Assembly (NCBI RefSeq): GCF_011694515.1
Contig: NZ_CP050192.1
Span: forward strand, 2,725,301 to 2,789,300
Direction of reading: 5' to 3'
Source of the DNA: Mycobacterium sp. DL592
GTDB taxonomy: Bacteria; Actinomycetota; Actinomycetes; Mycobacteriales; Mycobacteriaceae
Length of the DNA stretch: 64,000 nt
This document shows positions 46,358-56,061 of this stretch, piece after piece; positions within the stretch are counted from its first letter, which is position 1, and the number at the start of each line of letters is the position of its first letter. A program made the translations under genes and the position numbers. The notes below the pieces were generated by a model. The model did no database searches, had not been told where the DNA came from, and was given only the letters and a program-made list of their open reading frames with translations.

Positions 46358-47200
46358 ATGGCTCACACAACGAAGTCGTTAGCGGTCGGCGGAATAGTGT
46401 CCGCCGGATTGCTGCTCACCGCCCCGCTGGCCGGTGCTGCGCCCTCTGCCGATGCCGTCGACGCGATCAACGCGCACTACGAGGCGCTCGGCAGCGTCCG
46501 GTCCACTCTCGGCTCTCCGGTCAGTGACATCTACGAAGTGCCCGGCGGCGCGGAACGCGACTACGTGGGTGGCTCGATCTACTTCTCCGCCACCACCGGG
46601 GCCAAGGCGCTCTACGGGCCGGTCCTCGACCGCTATCAGGCGCTCGGCGGTCCCGGCGGCGAACTCGGCTTCCCGGTGACCGACGAGGTCGACGCCGGTA
46701 ACGGCGTCGCGCACGTCGCGGACTTCAGCCAGCCGGGCGGGGCAGCCATCTACTGGAGCCCGCAGTGGGGTGCGGTGGTGGTCAACGGACCTGTGCTGCA
46801 GACCTACCGCAACGCCGGCGGCGCGATCGGCCCGTTCAGCTATCCCAGCGCCGACACCACCACCGTCGACGGGGTGCAGACCGGAACGTTCATCGGCCCG
46901 CGTGGGACCAGGATCGCGTGGTCGGCCGCCACCGGCGTGTCGACAGTTCCCGCGACGCTGGCCGCTACCCTGCCATCAGCGAAAGACTCAGCCGCCCAGT
47001 CGGTTCGGCGCAGCCAATGGTGGTGGATTCCGGCGGCGCTGGCCGCCGTCCTGGCCGTCGTCACGACGGTCCGGCTGACGCTGCGGCGGGTTCGGCGTGC
47101 GCATTCTGCGCAGGAGGCGCCTCATCCGCCCGGCGATCGCACCGAACCCCGTGCGCTGTTCACGCACGAGGACACCTTCAACGGACTTGCGCCTCGCTGA
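46358..47200 (+). CDS. Secreted LGFP-repeat protein with C-terminal membrane anchor
   Basis: A 280-residue exported protein. It has an N-terminal signal peptide (cleavage likely after about residue 28, in LAGAAPSAD), a set of LGFP repeats in the middle (LGSPVSDIYEVPGG, LGFPVTDEVDAGNG, GPFSYPSADTTTVDG), which in corynebacterial and mycobacterial proteins are thought to bind the cell wall, and one membrane segment at 221-240 followed by RLTLRRVRR and an acidic/proline tail. I choose the ATG at 46358, preceded by AAGAAGG. It would span the periplasm from the membrane to the wall. Its 3' end overlaps the convergent peptidase gene by 23 nt. Confidence 0.87.
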   Translation: MAHTTKSLAVGGIVSAGLLLTAPLAGAAPSADAVDAINAHYEALGSVRSTLGSPVSDIYEVPGGAERDYVGGSIYFSATTGAKALYGPVLDRYQALGGPGGELGFPVTDEVDAGNGVAHVADFSQPGGAAIYWSPQWGAVVVNGPVLQTYRNAGGAIGPFSYPSADTTTVDGVQTGTFIGPRGTRIAWSAATGVSTVPATLAATLPSAKDSAAQSVRRSQWWWIPAALAAVLAVVTTVRLTLRRVRRAHSAQEAPHPPGDRTEPRALFTHEDTFNGLAPR

Positions 47201-48218
47201 CCACCTCGTCGATCACCGTGTGGATGAACCGCATCTTCTCCAGCACCGGAACGGGCAGCACGAACGGATACAGGTCGTCCTTGCCCATCGACCGGTTCAC
47301 CATGTTCAGCGACCACGCCAGCGGCAGCCACATCTGGATGATGGTGTCAAAACCGCTGGGGCCCAGCACTTTACGCTGAAGGGTTGCGTTCGCCGGTGCG
47401 AGCCCGAAGGATGCTGCGGTGTCCAGGGTGTCGCGGATGTGCAGATAGTGGGCGAATGTCTCAGCCCAGTCCTCGGCGGGATGCATCGTGGCGTAAGACG
47501 ACACAAAGGTCTTCGCCCAGCCGGCCGGCGGTCCCTGACTGTAATGGCGGTCCAGGGCCTGCTGATAGTCGGCGTCGGGATCACCGAACAGGCCGTTGAA
47601 CTGCTGCCGGAAAGACGCCGACGGCCCGACCAGCCGGTAGAAGTAGTAGTGCCCGACCTCGTGGCGGAAGTGACCGAGCAGGGTCCGATACGGCTCGTCC
47701 ATCTCGATGCGCAACTGCTCGCGGTGCACGTCGTCGCCCTCGGCCAGATCCAGGGTGATCACGCCGTTGTCGTGGCCGGTGAAGACCTTCTCGTTGGCGC
47801 TGGAGAGCAGGTCGAACGCCAACCCGTAGTTCGGATCCTCGTCGCGGCCCACGATCGGCAGCCCGATCTCGTGCAACTCCGCGATCAGCCGTCGCTTGGC
47901 CCGCTCGGCCACCGCGAACGCCGCCAGTGCTGCGGTGTCGTCATCCTTGGGCCTGGTGCGCGTCAACCGGCACGAGGCGCACAGCGCCCGCACCGGCTGC
48001 ACTTTGACCAGCCAATTGCATTCGGCCAGATGAAGATTCGCGCACAGCTGGTATTCGGCGGCATCCACCGCGCCGCCGTGTTCACTCTCGGTGCCCGAGG
48101 CGATCACCAGGAAGGTCTCGTCCTCCAACGAGAACCCGACCGACCGGCCGCACGACAGGCACACCGAGTTCTCGAAGGCCAGGTGCTGACCGCAGTTGGG
48201 ACAGATGAAATCACGCAT
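47178..48218 (-). CDS. Zinc-ribbon metallopeptidase (Rv2568c-like)
   Basis: A 346-residue predicted zincin with an N-terminal zinc ribbon: Cys6/Cys9 and Cys20/Cys23 form one CPNC...CLSC site, with more cysteines at 59, 67, 80 and 83. The peptidase domain has HEVGH at 185-189 and a downstream Glu in PAEDWAETFAHYLH as the likely third ligand. This is the putative zinc-binding metallopeptidase family (zinc ribbon 6 / DUF2248 type). I start at the ATG at 48218 (M-R-D-F-I-C-P-N-C); it overlaps the transglutaminase stop by 8 nt, so the two are translationally coupled. Last gene of the amidoligase cluster. Confidence 0.9.
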   Translation of the reverse strand: MRDFICPNCGQHLAFENSVCLSCGRSVGFSLEDETFLVIASGTESEHGGAVDAAEYQLCANLHLAECNWLVKVQPVRALCASCRLTRTRPKDDDTAALAAFAVAERAKRRLIAELHEIGLPIVGRDEDPNYGLAFDLLSSANEKVFTGHDNGVITLDLAEGDDVHREQLRIEMDEPYRTLLGHFRHEVGHYYFYRLVGPSASFRQQFNGLFGDPDADYQQALDRHYSQGPPAGWAKTFVSSYATMHPAEDWAETFAHYLHIRDTLDTAASFGLAPANATLQRKVLGPSGFDTIIQMWLPLAWSLNMVNRSMGKDDLYPFVLPVPVLEKMRFIHTVIDEVVSEAQVR

Positions 48219-49140
48219 GCAACACACCGCCCTCGAACGGGGCGACGTCGACCGAGACGTCGATGACGCTGTGCTCGGAATCGGTGTAGATGATGCCGCG
48301 CAGCGGCGGCACGTCGGCGTAGTCCCGGCCCCACCCCACGATGATGTAGCGCTCGTCGATCAGCTGGTCGTTGGTCGGATCCAGTCCGACCCAGTGATTC
48401 TGCGGCGTCCACACCGCGGCCCAGGCATGCGTGGCGTCGACCCCGAACATCCGTTCCTTCCCCGGCGGCGGGTCGGTGGCGAGGTATCCCGACACATAAC
48501 TCGCCGCCAAACCGTTGGCGCGCAGGCAGGCGATCGCCAGCCGGGCGAAGTCCTGACATACCCCTTCTCGGGCTTTCAAAACCTGCCCGACCTGGGTAGA
48601 CACCGTCGTGGAACCGGATTTATACGTGAAATCGGAAAAAATTCGGGCGTTGAGGTCACGCAATACCTCGACGAGTGGGCGGCCCGGCTCGAAACTGGGC
48701 GCGGCGTACTCACGCACCGCGTCGGTGATCTCCGGCGGGCGCAGATCGAGGGTGAACTCACATGCCAGCACACCGTCGCGACCGACCGGGCGGGCCGACT
48801 CCCACGGCGCCAGCGCCGAACCCCCGTTGTAGAGCTCGGCGGGCGGCGGGTCGACCTCGACGACGGAGTTGCTGGTGACCGTGAGCGCGTGGTGGCGTTC
48901 GGTGACGTGGAAGTAGGAGCTGATGTTGCCGTAGACGTCACGGCTGGTGGACCGGTCGGCCGGCTCGGGATCGATGACCAAGGCGTTGGTCACGCAGCGC
49001 TGCCGAGTGGTGTCCCGCGGGGTCAGATGCCCGCGGCCGTAGGAGCTGGTGACCACATCCGAATAGCGGTACTCGGTGCGGTGGGTGATGCGGTAGACCC
49101 GGCTGTTGAGCCCCGGGGTCGGACCGTCAGGAAAACTCAT
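48211..49140 (-). CDS. Transglutaminase-like cysteine protease (Rv2569c-like)
   Basis: A 309-residue protein with the N-terminal beta domain (YRITHRTEYRYSDVVTSSYG) and the papain/transglutaminase core. The catalytic triad is complete: Cys195 in EGVCQDFA, His238 in DATHAWAAV and Asp254 in GLDPTND. No signal peptide, so it is cytoplasmic and more likely a peptidase or amide transferase than a secreted cross-linker. I start at the ATG at 49140, which has GGGGAGG 6-7 nt upstream. Third gene of the cluster; it lies 16 bp after the ATP-grasp/Alpha-E gene. Confidence 0.92.
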   Translation of the reverse strand: MSFPDGPTPGLNSRVYRITHRTEYRYSDVVTSSYGRGHLTPRDTTRQRCVTNALVIDPEPADRSTSRDVYGNISSYFHVTERHHALTVTSNSVVEVDPPPAELYNGGSALAPWESARPVGRDGVLACEFTLDLRPPEITDAVREYAAPSFEPGRPLVEVLRDLNARIFSDFTYKSGSTTVSTQVGQVLKAREGVCQDFARLAIACLRANGLAASYVSGYLATDPPPGKERMFGVDATHAWAAVWTPQNHWVGLDPTNDQLIDERYIIVGWGRDYADVPPLRGIIYTDSEHSVIDVSVDVAPFEGGVLHA

Positions 49141-49156
49141 GTCATACCTCCCCGGG

Positions 49157-51928
49157 TCACGGCACCACCCGGCGCTGGTCGGGTCCCCACAGCGGCTGCA
49201 TACCACCCGGCAGCGACAGCTGGGTGCGGGTGATGATGTCGGAGAGCTCACGCAGCCCGACCTCGACACCCTTGAGCAGGCCGTCCAGTTCGGCGCGGCG
49301 CCCCTCGTCGTCGACCTCTTCGAGCTCGGCGGGGTCCAGGCGGCGCAGCCGGGTGCTGATCTCGTCGACGATGCGCTCCGGCCGCGAGGACCCCGAGGCG
49401 CCGGGTAGCGCCCGCAGATCCGAACGCAGCCGTTCCAGCTGGAAGACCAGTGACCGCGGGTTCTCCCCGTCGAAGAGCACGAGGTCGGCCACCGCGGCCA
49501 CACTGACTTTGCCGAGGTTGCGGCGCCGGTAGAGCACCGAGGACTCACACGCCACGAGCGCCGATTCGGTGATGGTCTGCTCGGCGCCCGGGCTGCGCTC
49601 GGTGGTCAGGGTGACTCGCAGCAGTGCGGTCAGCCCCAGTCCGCGTTCGATGCGCTTGCCGATGTCCATCATCATCCAGCCGGCGTCGTGGACCATCGAC
49701 TCGGCGGCCACCCCCGACAGCGCGAGCATTCCGGCCAGCGTCTGCTGCTGCGCGGCGGCCAACTGGGTGTCGTCGGCGACCCGTGCGCCGCGTTGCGGTG
49801 AGGGCGGTGAGCCCGCCTGCTGCGCCAGCGCGCGCTCGACGCCGCCGAGCACCATCCAGGTGTCGTTGGACATCTGGTCGCGCACCGACCGCGCCGCCAG
49901 GCCCAGCCCTTCGATCGACTGCGCCAGCGAGCCCGGCCGCTGCCGGTCGGCGGTCAGCGACCACAGCGTGCGCTGCGCGCCCGCCACCGTCTCGGCGTAG
50001 GAAGCCGTTGCGGGCGAATCGGTTCCGGTGACCTGTCCGAGCGCACCCAGCAGCACCGGCACACACTCGCTGCCTTCCATGTCCTGGCGGTAGCGGTATT
50101 CGTGGTAGCGCTCGCGGGTGACGATCAGCAGCCGGGCCAGGTGTTCGGCACGCTCGGCGTAGCGGCCCATCCAGAACAGGTCCGACAGCACACGCGGCGA
50201 GCTGATGAAGCGGGTGCCGCTAGGCAGCTCCACCGACGGGACGGTGATCGTCTCGGCCTTGGCCCGCGTCGGCGGGCGCACCCAAAGATCCTTGGCGGCA
50301 ACGCTGTTGAGCTTGTAGGCCGCGTTGCCGGGTGCGAGCACATAGCCCAGTCCGCCGACCATCGGGGCGTAGCCGCCGCGCTGGGACACGGTGAACAGAC
50401 GCATCCCGACGCTGACCGCCGACAGGGTGCCCGGATAGTGGTCGGTGGGTGCCGAGGAGAACTGCGGCAGTTCCTGGCCCGCCCACTGCCAGGGCTGCGC
50501 GTCGATGCGGGCCGCGAGCTCGTCGCGTTCGGCGGCTGAGAGGGCCGGACCCACCAGCGTCTCGGCCCCGACCGTCGACTTGATCAGCAACGACGACAAT
50601 CGCGACAGCAGGTGCTGGCGTTCCCTGTCGAACCCGCCCCAGTACAACTGCGGGGTGTCCAGCAGCGGCTTCTCCCCCAGTAGCCGCTCGGCGAGCTGCG
50701 GCAGGAACCGTTGCAGCCCTGGGCTTTCCAAGATCCCCGCGCCCAAGGTGTTGACCACGGTGACCGCGCCACGGCGCTGCACCTCGACCAGGCCCACCAC
50801 GCCGAGGCGGGAATCGGGCCGCAGATCCAGGGGATCGGCGTACTCGGCGTCCACCCGGCGCAGCACCACGTCGACGCGCTTGAGGGTGCCCAGCGAGCGC
50901 ATCCACAGCTTGCCGTCGCGGACCACCAGGTCGGCACTTTCGACCAGCGGGAAACCCAGCACGGACGCCAGGTAGGCCTGGTCGAACGCCGTCTCGGAGT
51001 GGATACCGGGCGAGAGCACCACCACCACCGGATCCTCGGCGGCATCCGGTGCGGCATCGATGAGGGCCAGCCGTAGCGCCTGGGCGAACGGCGAGACCGG
51101 GCGCGGACCGATCCGCTCGTAGACGTCCGGGATGGCGTGGGCCACTACCCGTCGGTCGGCGACCGCGTAGCCGGCACCCGAAGGCGCCTGGGTCCAGTCG
51201 GCGTTGACCAGGAACCGGCCGTCGGCGGCCCGGCTCAGGTCGCAGCCGTGCATGAACAGCTGGTGGCGGCCGGGGTTCTCGATACCGCGGGCGGCGCGGA
51301 TGTAGCCGGGATGGGCGAACAGCAGCTGCGGCGGCAGGATGCCGCTGGTCAGTGCCCGGCGCGGGCCGTAGAGGTCCGACAGCACGGCGTCGAGCAGCCG
51401 GGAGCGTTGCACCACCCCGGCTTCGAGGATGTCCCAGTCCGCGGCCGACAGCAGCAGCGGAATGCCGTCGAGGTGCCAGGGTCCCGGCAGCGAGATGCCC
51501 TGGCCGTTGGTGACGGCCTCGCCGTGGCGGTCGATCTCGATGTAGGTGATGCCGTCGTTGTCGACCAGACCGCGCACCACACCGCGCAGCCGATCCAGCC
51601 CGGCGCGGCCGCGTTCACCGATGAGATCGCCGAGTTCCTGCCATGACGGGCGGATGGTGCCGGTGGCGTCGACGAACTCGTCGTAGCCGGTGCTACCGAA
51701 GTGCCCGAACGCTCCCGGGCCGCCGCCGCGCAGGTCGAACAGCGGCTCCTGGGCCCGGGCGGCCCGATAGCCGGCGAGCAGCCGGTCCGGGTCATGGGCG
51801 GGCCGGCTGAGGTCAGAGCCGGCAGCCGACAACGACAACGGCCCCACCTCCTGTTTCGACCACTTCTGTGACTCTTGCAAACCTACGGTTGGCTCCGGCC
51901 CGGACAGCGCCCGGGTCGGCGACCCCAT
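49157..51928 (-). CDS. Circularly permuted ATP-grasp / Alpha-E fusion (Rv2567-like)
   Basis: A 923-residue two-domain protein. Residues about 55-560 form a circularly permuted ATP-grasp (CP_ATPgrasp) domain, with ADWTQAPSGAGYAVADRRVV (244-263), LSPGIHSETAFDQAYLA and VVNTLGAGILESPGL. Residues about 578-895 form the all-helical Alpha-E domain (PRVLSDLFWMGRYAERAEHL). ATP-grasp enzymes form peptide-like bonds through acyl phosphates. The ATG at 51928 overlaps the previous stop by 1 nt, but a TTG at 51838 has a perfect AGGAGG 8 nt upstream and would give 893 residues, closer to Rv2567; either start is possible. Confidence 0.92.
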   Translation of the reverse strand: MGSPTRALSGPEPTVGLQESQKWSKQEVGPLSLSAAGSDLSRPAHDPDRLLAGYRAARAQEPLFDLRGGGPGAFGHFGSTGYDEFVDATGTIRPSWQELGDLIGERGRAGLDRLRGVVRGLVDNDGITYIEIDRHGEAVTNGQGISLPGPWHLDGIPLLLSAADWDILEAGVVQRSRLLDAVLSDLYGPRRALTSGILPPQLLFAHPGYIRAARGIENPGRHQLFMHGCDLSRAADGRFLVNADWTQAPSGAGYAVADRRVVAHAIPDVYERIGPRPVSPFAQALRLALIDAAPDAAEDPVVVVLSPGIHSETAFDQAYLASVLGFPLVESADLVVRDGKLWMRSLGTLKRVDVVLRRVDAEYADPLDLRPDSRLGVVGLVEVQRRGAVTVVNTLGAGILESPGLQRFLPQLAERLLGEKPLLDTPQLYWGGFDRERQHLLSRLSSLLIKSTVGAETLVGPALSAAERDELAARIDAQPWQWAGQELPQFSSAPTDHYPGTLSAVSVGMRLFTVSQRGGYAPMVGGLGYVLAPGNAAYKLNSVAAKDLWVRPPTRAKAETITVPSVELPSGTRFISSPRVLSDLFWMGRYAERAEHLARLLIVTRERYHEYRYRQDMEGSECVPVLLGALGQVTGTDSPATASYAETVAGAQRTLWSLTADRQRPGSLAQSIEGLGLAARSVRDQMSNDTWMVLGGVERALAQQAGSPPSPQRGARVADDTQLAAAQQQTLAGMLALSGVAAESMVHDAGWMMMDIGKRIERGLGLTALLRVTLTTERSPGAEQTITESALVACESSVLYRRRNLGKVSVAAVADLVLFDGENPRSLVFQLERLRSDLRALPGASGSSRPERIVDEISTRLRRLDPAELEEVDDEGRRAELDGLLKGVEVGLRELSDIITRTQLSLPGGMQPLWGPDQRRVVP

Positions 51929-54900
51929 CAGTTCTGCAGCACGGTACGCACCCGGCGCATGTCGAGGATTCCCGGCGCGCCGACGTCGGTCGACTGGCGC
52001 GCCTGCTTCTCCCGGAGGTCAGCGATGTCGACCTTGCCGGGCGTGAACCCGGTGGCCTCGAAGCGCCTGCCGCGCCGGGATTCGGCTTCCACGGCATTGA
52101 CCGGCGGGCTGTCGTAGGACCGTCCGCCGGGATGGGAGACGTGATACGTGCAGCCGCCCCGTGACGTCCCGCTGGCGATGTCGACCAGTTCGAAGCGCAG
52201 CGGGCCGTCCACGGTGATCGTGGGGTGCAGGGCGCTCGGCGGCTGCCAGGCCCGGTAGCGCACCCCGCCGACCTGCACGTCGGGATTGTCGGTGGCCAGC
52301 ATCGGAATGGGATAACCGTTGCAGGTGACCACGTGGCGCTGCCGGTCGGCGCCGACGGTGCGCACCTGGATGCGTTCGACGGAGGAATCGACGTAGCGGG
52401 CGGTGCCGCCGCCGGTGGACTCTTCGCCCAGGGTGTTCCACGGTTCGATGGCGCCCCGCAGTTCGATCTCGACGTGGTCGAAGACGGCGGTGCCGATGCG
52501 GGGGAAACGAAACTCGGTGAACGGGTCGAGCCAGCTGGTGTCGAAGTCGATGCCATGTGCCCGCAGTTCGGCGCAGACATCGGCAATGTCGTGAATGATG
52601 AAGTGCGGCAACAGGTATCGGCCGTGCAGGTTCAGTCCGTGCCGGATCAGCGGCGCCTGCAGCGGCTGGTCCCAGAACCACGCGACCAGTGAGCGCACCA
52701 GCAGCGACTGCACCATGGCCATCTGGAAGTGCGGTGGCATCTCGAAGCCGCGCAACTCCAGGATGCCCAGCCGTCCGCGCGGGCTGTCCGGGCTGTAGAG
52801 CTTGTCGATGCAGAACTCGGCGCGGTGGGTGTTGCCGGTGATGTCGGTGAGCAGGTGGCGGAGTGCGCGGTCTGTTATCCACGGAGCGGAGCTTGCGGAG
52901 GCCGTCAGCCGGGCGATCTCGGCGAAAGCGATCTCGAGCTCGTAGAGCGCTTCGGAGCGGCCCTCGTCCACGCGCGGCGCCTGCGATGTGGTCCCGATGA
53001 AGCGGCCCGCGAACAGATAGGAGAGCGCCGGATGACGCTGCCAGTACGTCAGCAGCGACACCAGCAGGTCGGGGCGGCGCAGCAGCGGCGAGTCCGCCGG
53101 GGTGATGCCGCCGAGGGTGATGTGGTTGCCGCCGCCGGTACCACCGTGGGTGCCGTCGAAGTCGAACGACTCGGTGGACAGCCGGGCCTTGCGGGCCTCT
53201 TCGTAGAGGATCTCCAGCTGCTGGCGCTGCTCGGCGAAGCTGGCGCTGGGTGCCACGTTGACCTCGATGACACCCGGGTCGGGGGTGATCGACATGGACT
53301 CCAGCCGGGCGTCCGACGGCGGGCCGTAGCCCTCGACGACCACCGCGCAGCCGACTTTGGCCGCGGCGGCCTCCACCCGTGCGATCAGGTCGACGAAGTG
53401 GTCGAGCTTGTCGGTCGGCGGCATGAAGATGTAGAGCACGCCGTCGCGCACCTCGGCGACCATCGCGGTGGTCGGCGCGGTCTCCGGGTCCTCGAGGACG
53501 GCGTCGGCACCGTCGGGGTCGACGGGCAGGTCGGCCCCGGCGCTGGCGATCGGGTCGTCGTGGAAGGTGGCGCGCGGCGGACGCCAGCTGATCGAGTTCA
53601 GCGGGAGCCGCAGCCCGGCGGGCGAATCCCCGTCCAACAGCACTACGCGGCCGCGGCGCAGTCGCCAGTCGGCACTGGCCCACGACGAGTCGTCGTCGCG
53701 GCGGTGTACCGGAAGCACGTAGGCGACAGGCTCGGCGACAGGCTGCTCGAGGCGAGCCAACAGCGCGGCGCGCGCCTGCGGCGAGTCGGCGGCCAGGTCG
53801 TCGTCGGCCTCGACCGCCTCACCGGCAGGCAGGCGCACGGTGGTGGCCAGCCGGCTCAGCGGGTCCTCGTAGGCGGGCCGCACCTGGGTGGCGGGCAGGC
53901 CCAGGCTCGCGGCGACCACCGAGAGCACCTGCTGGGCGGCCAACGGGTCGGTGTCGTAACGTTCGGGTCCCCAGGGGTCGGCCAGCAATGAGGGGTCGCT
54001 CCACAGCGGTTGGCCGTCGCGGCGCCAGTGGAGTCCAATCTGCCAGCGCGGCAACGGTTCTCCCGGATACCACTTGCCCTGATTGCGCTGCACCAGACCT
54101 TGCGGCGCCCATACTGCCTTGAGCCGCGCGGCCAGCACCGAGGCGCGCTCGCGCTTGTGCGGGCCGTCGGCGGCGGTATTCCACTCGTCGTCCACCTGGT
54201 TGTCCACCGACACGAACGTCGGCTCGCCGCCCATGGTCAGCCGCACGTCGGCCTCGTTGAGCCGCCGATCGATGTGCTGCCCCAGCTCGTTGATGGCCAC
54301 CCACGCGGCATCGGTGTAGGGCAGCGTGACGCGGGGGTCCTCGTGCACGCGGGTGACGGTGTTGGAGAAATCAAGCGTGGTTTCGGCGACCCCGGTGGCA
54401 CCGGTGATCGGCGCCGCCGACGACGGGTGCGGGGTGGCGGCCAGCGGGATGTGCCCCTCGCCGGCGAACAGTCCCGACGTGGGATCCAGCCCGATCCAGC
54501 CGGCGCCGGGAATGTAGACCTCGGTCCAGGCGTGCAGGTCGGTGAAGTCGGCCGCCGGGCCCGACGGACCGTCGAGGGCCTCGACGTCGGAGGACAGCTG
54601 CACCAGATAGCCCGACACGAACCGAGCGGCCAAGCCGAGCTGGCGCAGGATCGACACCAGCAGCCACGCCGAGTCGCGGCAGGAGCCGATGGCGCTGCGC
54701 AGCGTGTGGTCGGGGGTCTGCACACCCGCCTCCATGCGCACGCTGTAACCGATGTCGGCGTTGACGGCCCGGTTCAGCGCGACGAGGAAGTCGATCGTGC
54801 GGGTGCCGGGCGGGACGGAGAAGTCGCGCACCCAGGATGCGACGAGGTCGCCGGGGCCGGACCCCTCGTCGCCCTCATCGACGGGACGCAGGTAGGGCTC

Positions 54901-55260
54901 GAGGTCGTCCTTGAGGGCCTTGGGATAGCTAAACGGATAGGTCTCGGCGAAGTCCTCGATGAAGAAGTCGAACGGGTTGATGACCTTGAGGTCGGCGATC
55001 AGCCCGACCTTGATGGTCAGCTGCCGGGTGCGGCTGGGAAACACCAGCCGACCCAGGAAGTTTCCGAACGCGTCCTGCTGCCAGTTGATGAAGTGGTCGG
55101 CGGGTTCGACCTCCAGCGAGTACGCCTCGATGGGCGTCCGGCAGTGCGGCGCCGGTCGAAGCCTGACCACATGCGGATACACCTCGACCAACCGATCGAA
55201 GGTGTAGCTGGTCCGGTGCTCCAGCGCCACTTTGATACCCATAGGCCGCAATCCCATCAC
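51928..55260 (-). CDS. Transglutaminase / DUF2126 putative amidoligase fusion (Rv2566-like)
   Basis: An 1110-residue fusion. The N-terminal part is a bacterial transglutaminase with an amino-terminal beta domain (KVALEHRTSYTFDRLVEVYP) and a complete triad: Cys194 (GSCRDSAW), His243 (DLHAWTEVY) and Asp259 (GLDPTSG). The rest, from about residue 340 (TMGGEPTFV), is DUF2126, Pfam's putative amidoligase, with the conserved SITPDPGVIEVNVAPS and the glycine/His block THGGTGGGNHITLGG. The first credible start may be M7 (55242; MGIKVALEH). First gene of the cluster; its stop overlaps the ATP-grasp ATG by 1 nt. Confidence 0.93.
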   Translation of the reverse strand: MMGLRPMGIKVALEHRTSYTFDRLVEVYPHVVRLRPAPHCRTPIEAYSLEVEPADHFINWQQDAFGNFLGRLVFPSRTRQLTIKVGLIADLKVINPFDFFIEDFAETYPFSYPKALKDDLEPYLRPVDEGDEGSGPGDLVASWVRDFSVPPGTRTIDFLVALNRAVNADIGYSVRMEAGVQTPDHTLRSAIGSCRDSAWLLVSILRQLGLAARFVSGYLVQLSSDVEALDGPSGPAADFTDLHAWTEVYIPGAGWIGLDPTSGLFAGEGHIPLAATPHPSSAAPITGATGVAETTLDFSNTVTRVHEDPRVTLPYTDAAWVAINELGQHIDRRLNEADVRLTMGGEPTFVSVDNQVDDEWNTAADGPHKRERASVLAARLKAVWAPQGLVQRNQGKWYPGEPLPRWQIGLHWRRDGQPLWSDPSLLADPWGPERYDTDPLAAQQVLSVVAASLGLPATQVRPAYEDPLSRLATTVRLPAGEAVEADDDLAADSPQARAALLARLEQPVAEPVAYVLPVHRRDDDSSWASADWRLRRGRVVLLDGDSPAGLRLPLNSISWRPPRATFHDDPIASAGADLPVDPDGADAVLEDPETAPTTAMVAEVRDGVLYIFMPPTDKLDHFVDLIARVEAAAAKVGCAVVVEGYGPPSDARLESMSITPDPGVIEVNVAPSASFAEQRQQLEILYEEARKARLSTESFDFDGTHGGTGGGNHITLGGITPADSPLLRRPDLLVSLLTYWQRHPALSYLFAGRFIGTTSQAPRVDEGRSEALYELEIAFAEIARLTASASSAPWITDRALRHLLTDITGNTHRAEFCIDKLYSPDSPRGRLGILELRGFEMPPHFQMAMVQSLLVRSLVAWFWDQPLQAPLIRHGLNLHGRYLLPHFIIHDIADVCAELRAHGIDFDTSWLDPFTEFRFPRIGTAVFDHVEIELRGAIEPWNTLGEESTGGGTARYVDSSVERIQVRTVGADRQRHVVTCNGYPIPMLATDNPDVQVGGVRYRAWQPPSALHPTITVDGPLRFELVDIASGTSRGGCTYHVSHPGGRSYDSPPVNAVEAESRRGRRFEATGFTPGKVDIADLREKQARQSTDVGAPGILDMRRVRTVLQN

Positions 55261-55303
55261 AAGAGATAGGGCCGCGCAGGCTGCACGCGCAGCGGGCCAC
55301 CGC

Positions 55304-56041
55304 TCAGCGTGCCCGAACCAGCCGAGGCCGGCTGGCGTGGCGGCGCCGAACCGCCAGCACCAGCACGCCGGCCACGGTGATCCCGACCAGGTTGAGCAGC
55401 AGCTGAGCGGTCGACTCGGCGGCGATGTCCCAATCCCCCACCGACGCCGCGACGACGGCGAAGCCGGCGGCGGGCACCGTGGTCACCGAGATGAACACAC
55501 CTACCAGCGCGGCCGATTTCGCGGATACCAGCGACAGCATTCCCGCGGCACCGGCCAGCAACGCGAACGCCAGCGCGGCCAGCGGCCCGAACTCGGGGCC
55601 GACGACCATCGCGCCGACGACGGTCACCGGTGAGTCGGTGACGACACCGACGGCGGCGATCATGCACGCCAGGCACAGGAACAACAGGAACGTGACGTTG
55701 AGCGTGGACTCTTCGCGGGTGCGGGCGGCGAGTTCTTCCCACACGATGGCGTCGCCCGGGTCGCCGTCGGCCTCCTTCTCGGCCCGGTAGGCCGCGGTCG
55801 AGACGACGGTGTCGACGACATCGAGGGTTATCGCGCCGCGGTTGCGCAGGCCGAGTGCCTTGAGGTCGTCGACGACGTCATTGGCGCTCTCCCTGGCGAT
55901 GTCAGCGCTGATCTCGTCGCCGGCGGGTTCCAGCGCCGCGTCGCGATGCACGACCAGATGCGTCACGCCGGCGCGGCGTCTCAGGACACCGACCACCTCG
56001 TCGCGCAGATCGACCGGAGCAATCACCCGCAGATGCAGCAC
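55304..56041 (-). CDS. DUF389 family membrane protein
   Basis: A 245-residue membrane protein of the DUF389/TIGR00341 type. A cytoplasmic N-terminal domain (about 1-110; LRVIAPVDLRDEVVGVLRRR) precedes about five membrane helices, including VTVVGAMVVGPEFGPLAALA, the family's signature helix. Function unknown. The start is GTG and lies exactly 7 nt after a TAGTCT -10 box. Confidence 0.88.
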   Translation of the reverse strand: MLHLRVIAPVDLRDEVVGVLRRRAGVTHLVVHRDAALEPAGDEISADIARESANDVVDDLKALGLRNRGAITLDVVDTVVSTAAYRAEKEADGDPGDAIVWEELAARTREESTLNVTFLLFLCLACMIAAVGVVTDSPVTVVGAMVVGPEFGPLAALAFALLAGAAGMLSLVSAKSAALVGVFISVTTVPAAGFAVVAASVGDWDIAAESTAQLLLNLVGITVAGVLVLAVRRRHASRPRLVRAR

Positions 56042-56048
56042 ATCCGCG

Positions 56049-56054
56049 AGACTA
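56049..56054 (-). promoter_or_regulatory. Leaderless-type -10 box for the DUF389 gene
   Basis: TAGTCT on the minus strand, 7 nt before the GTG at 56041. Confidence 0.55.
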
Positions 56055-56061
56055 CTTCGCG

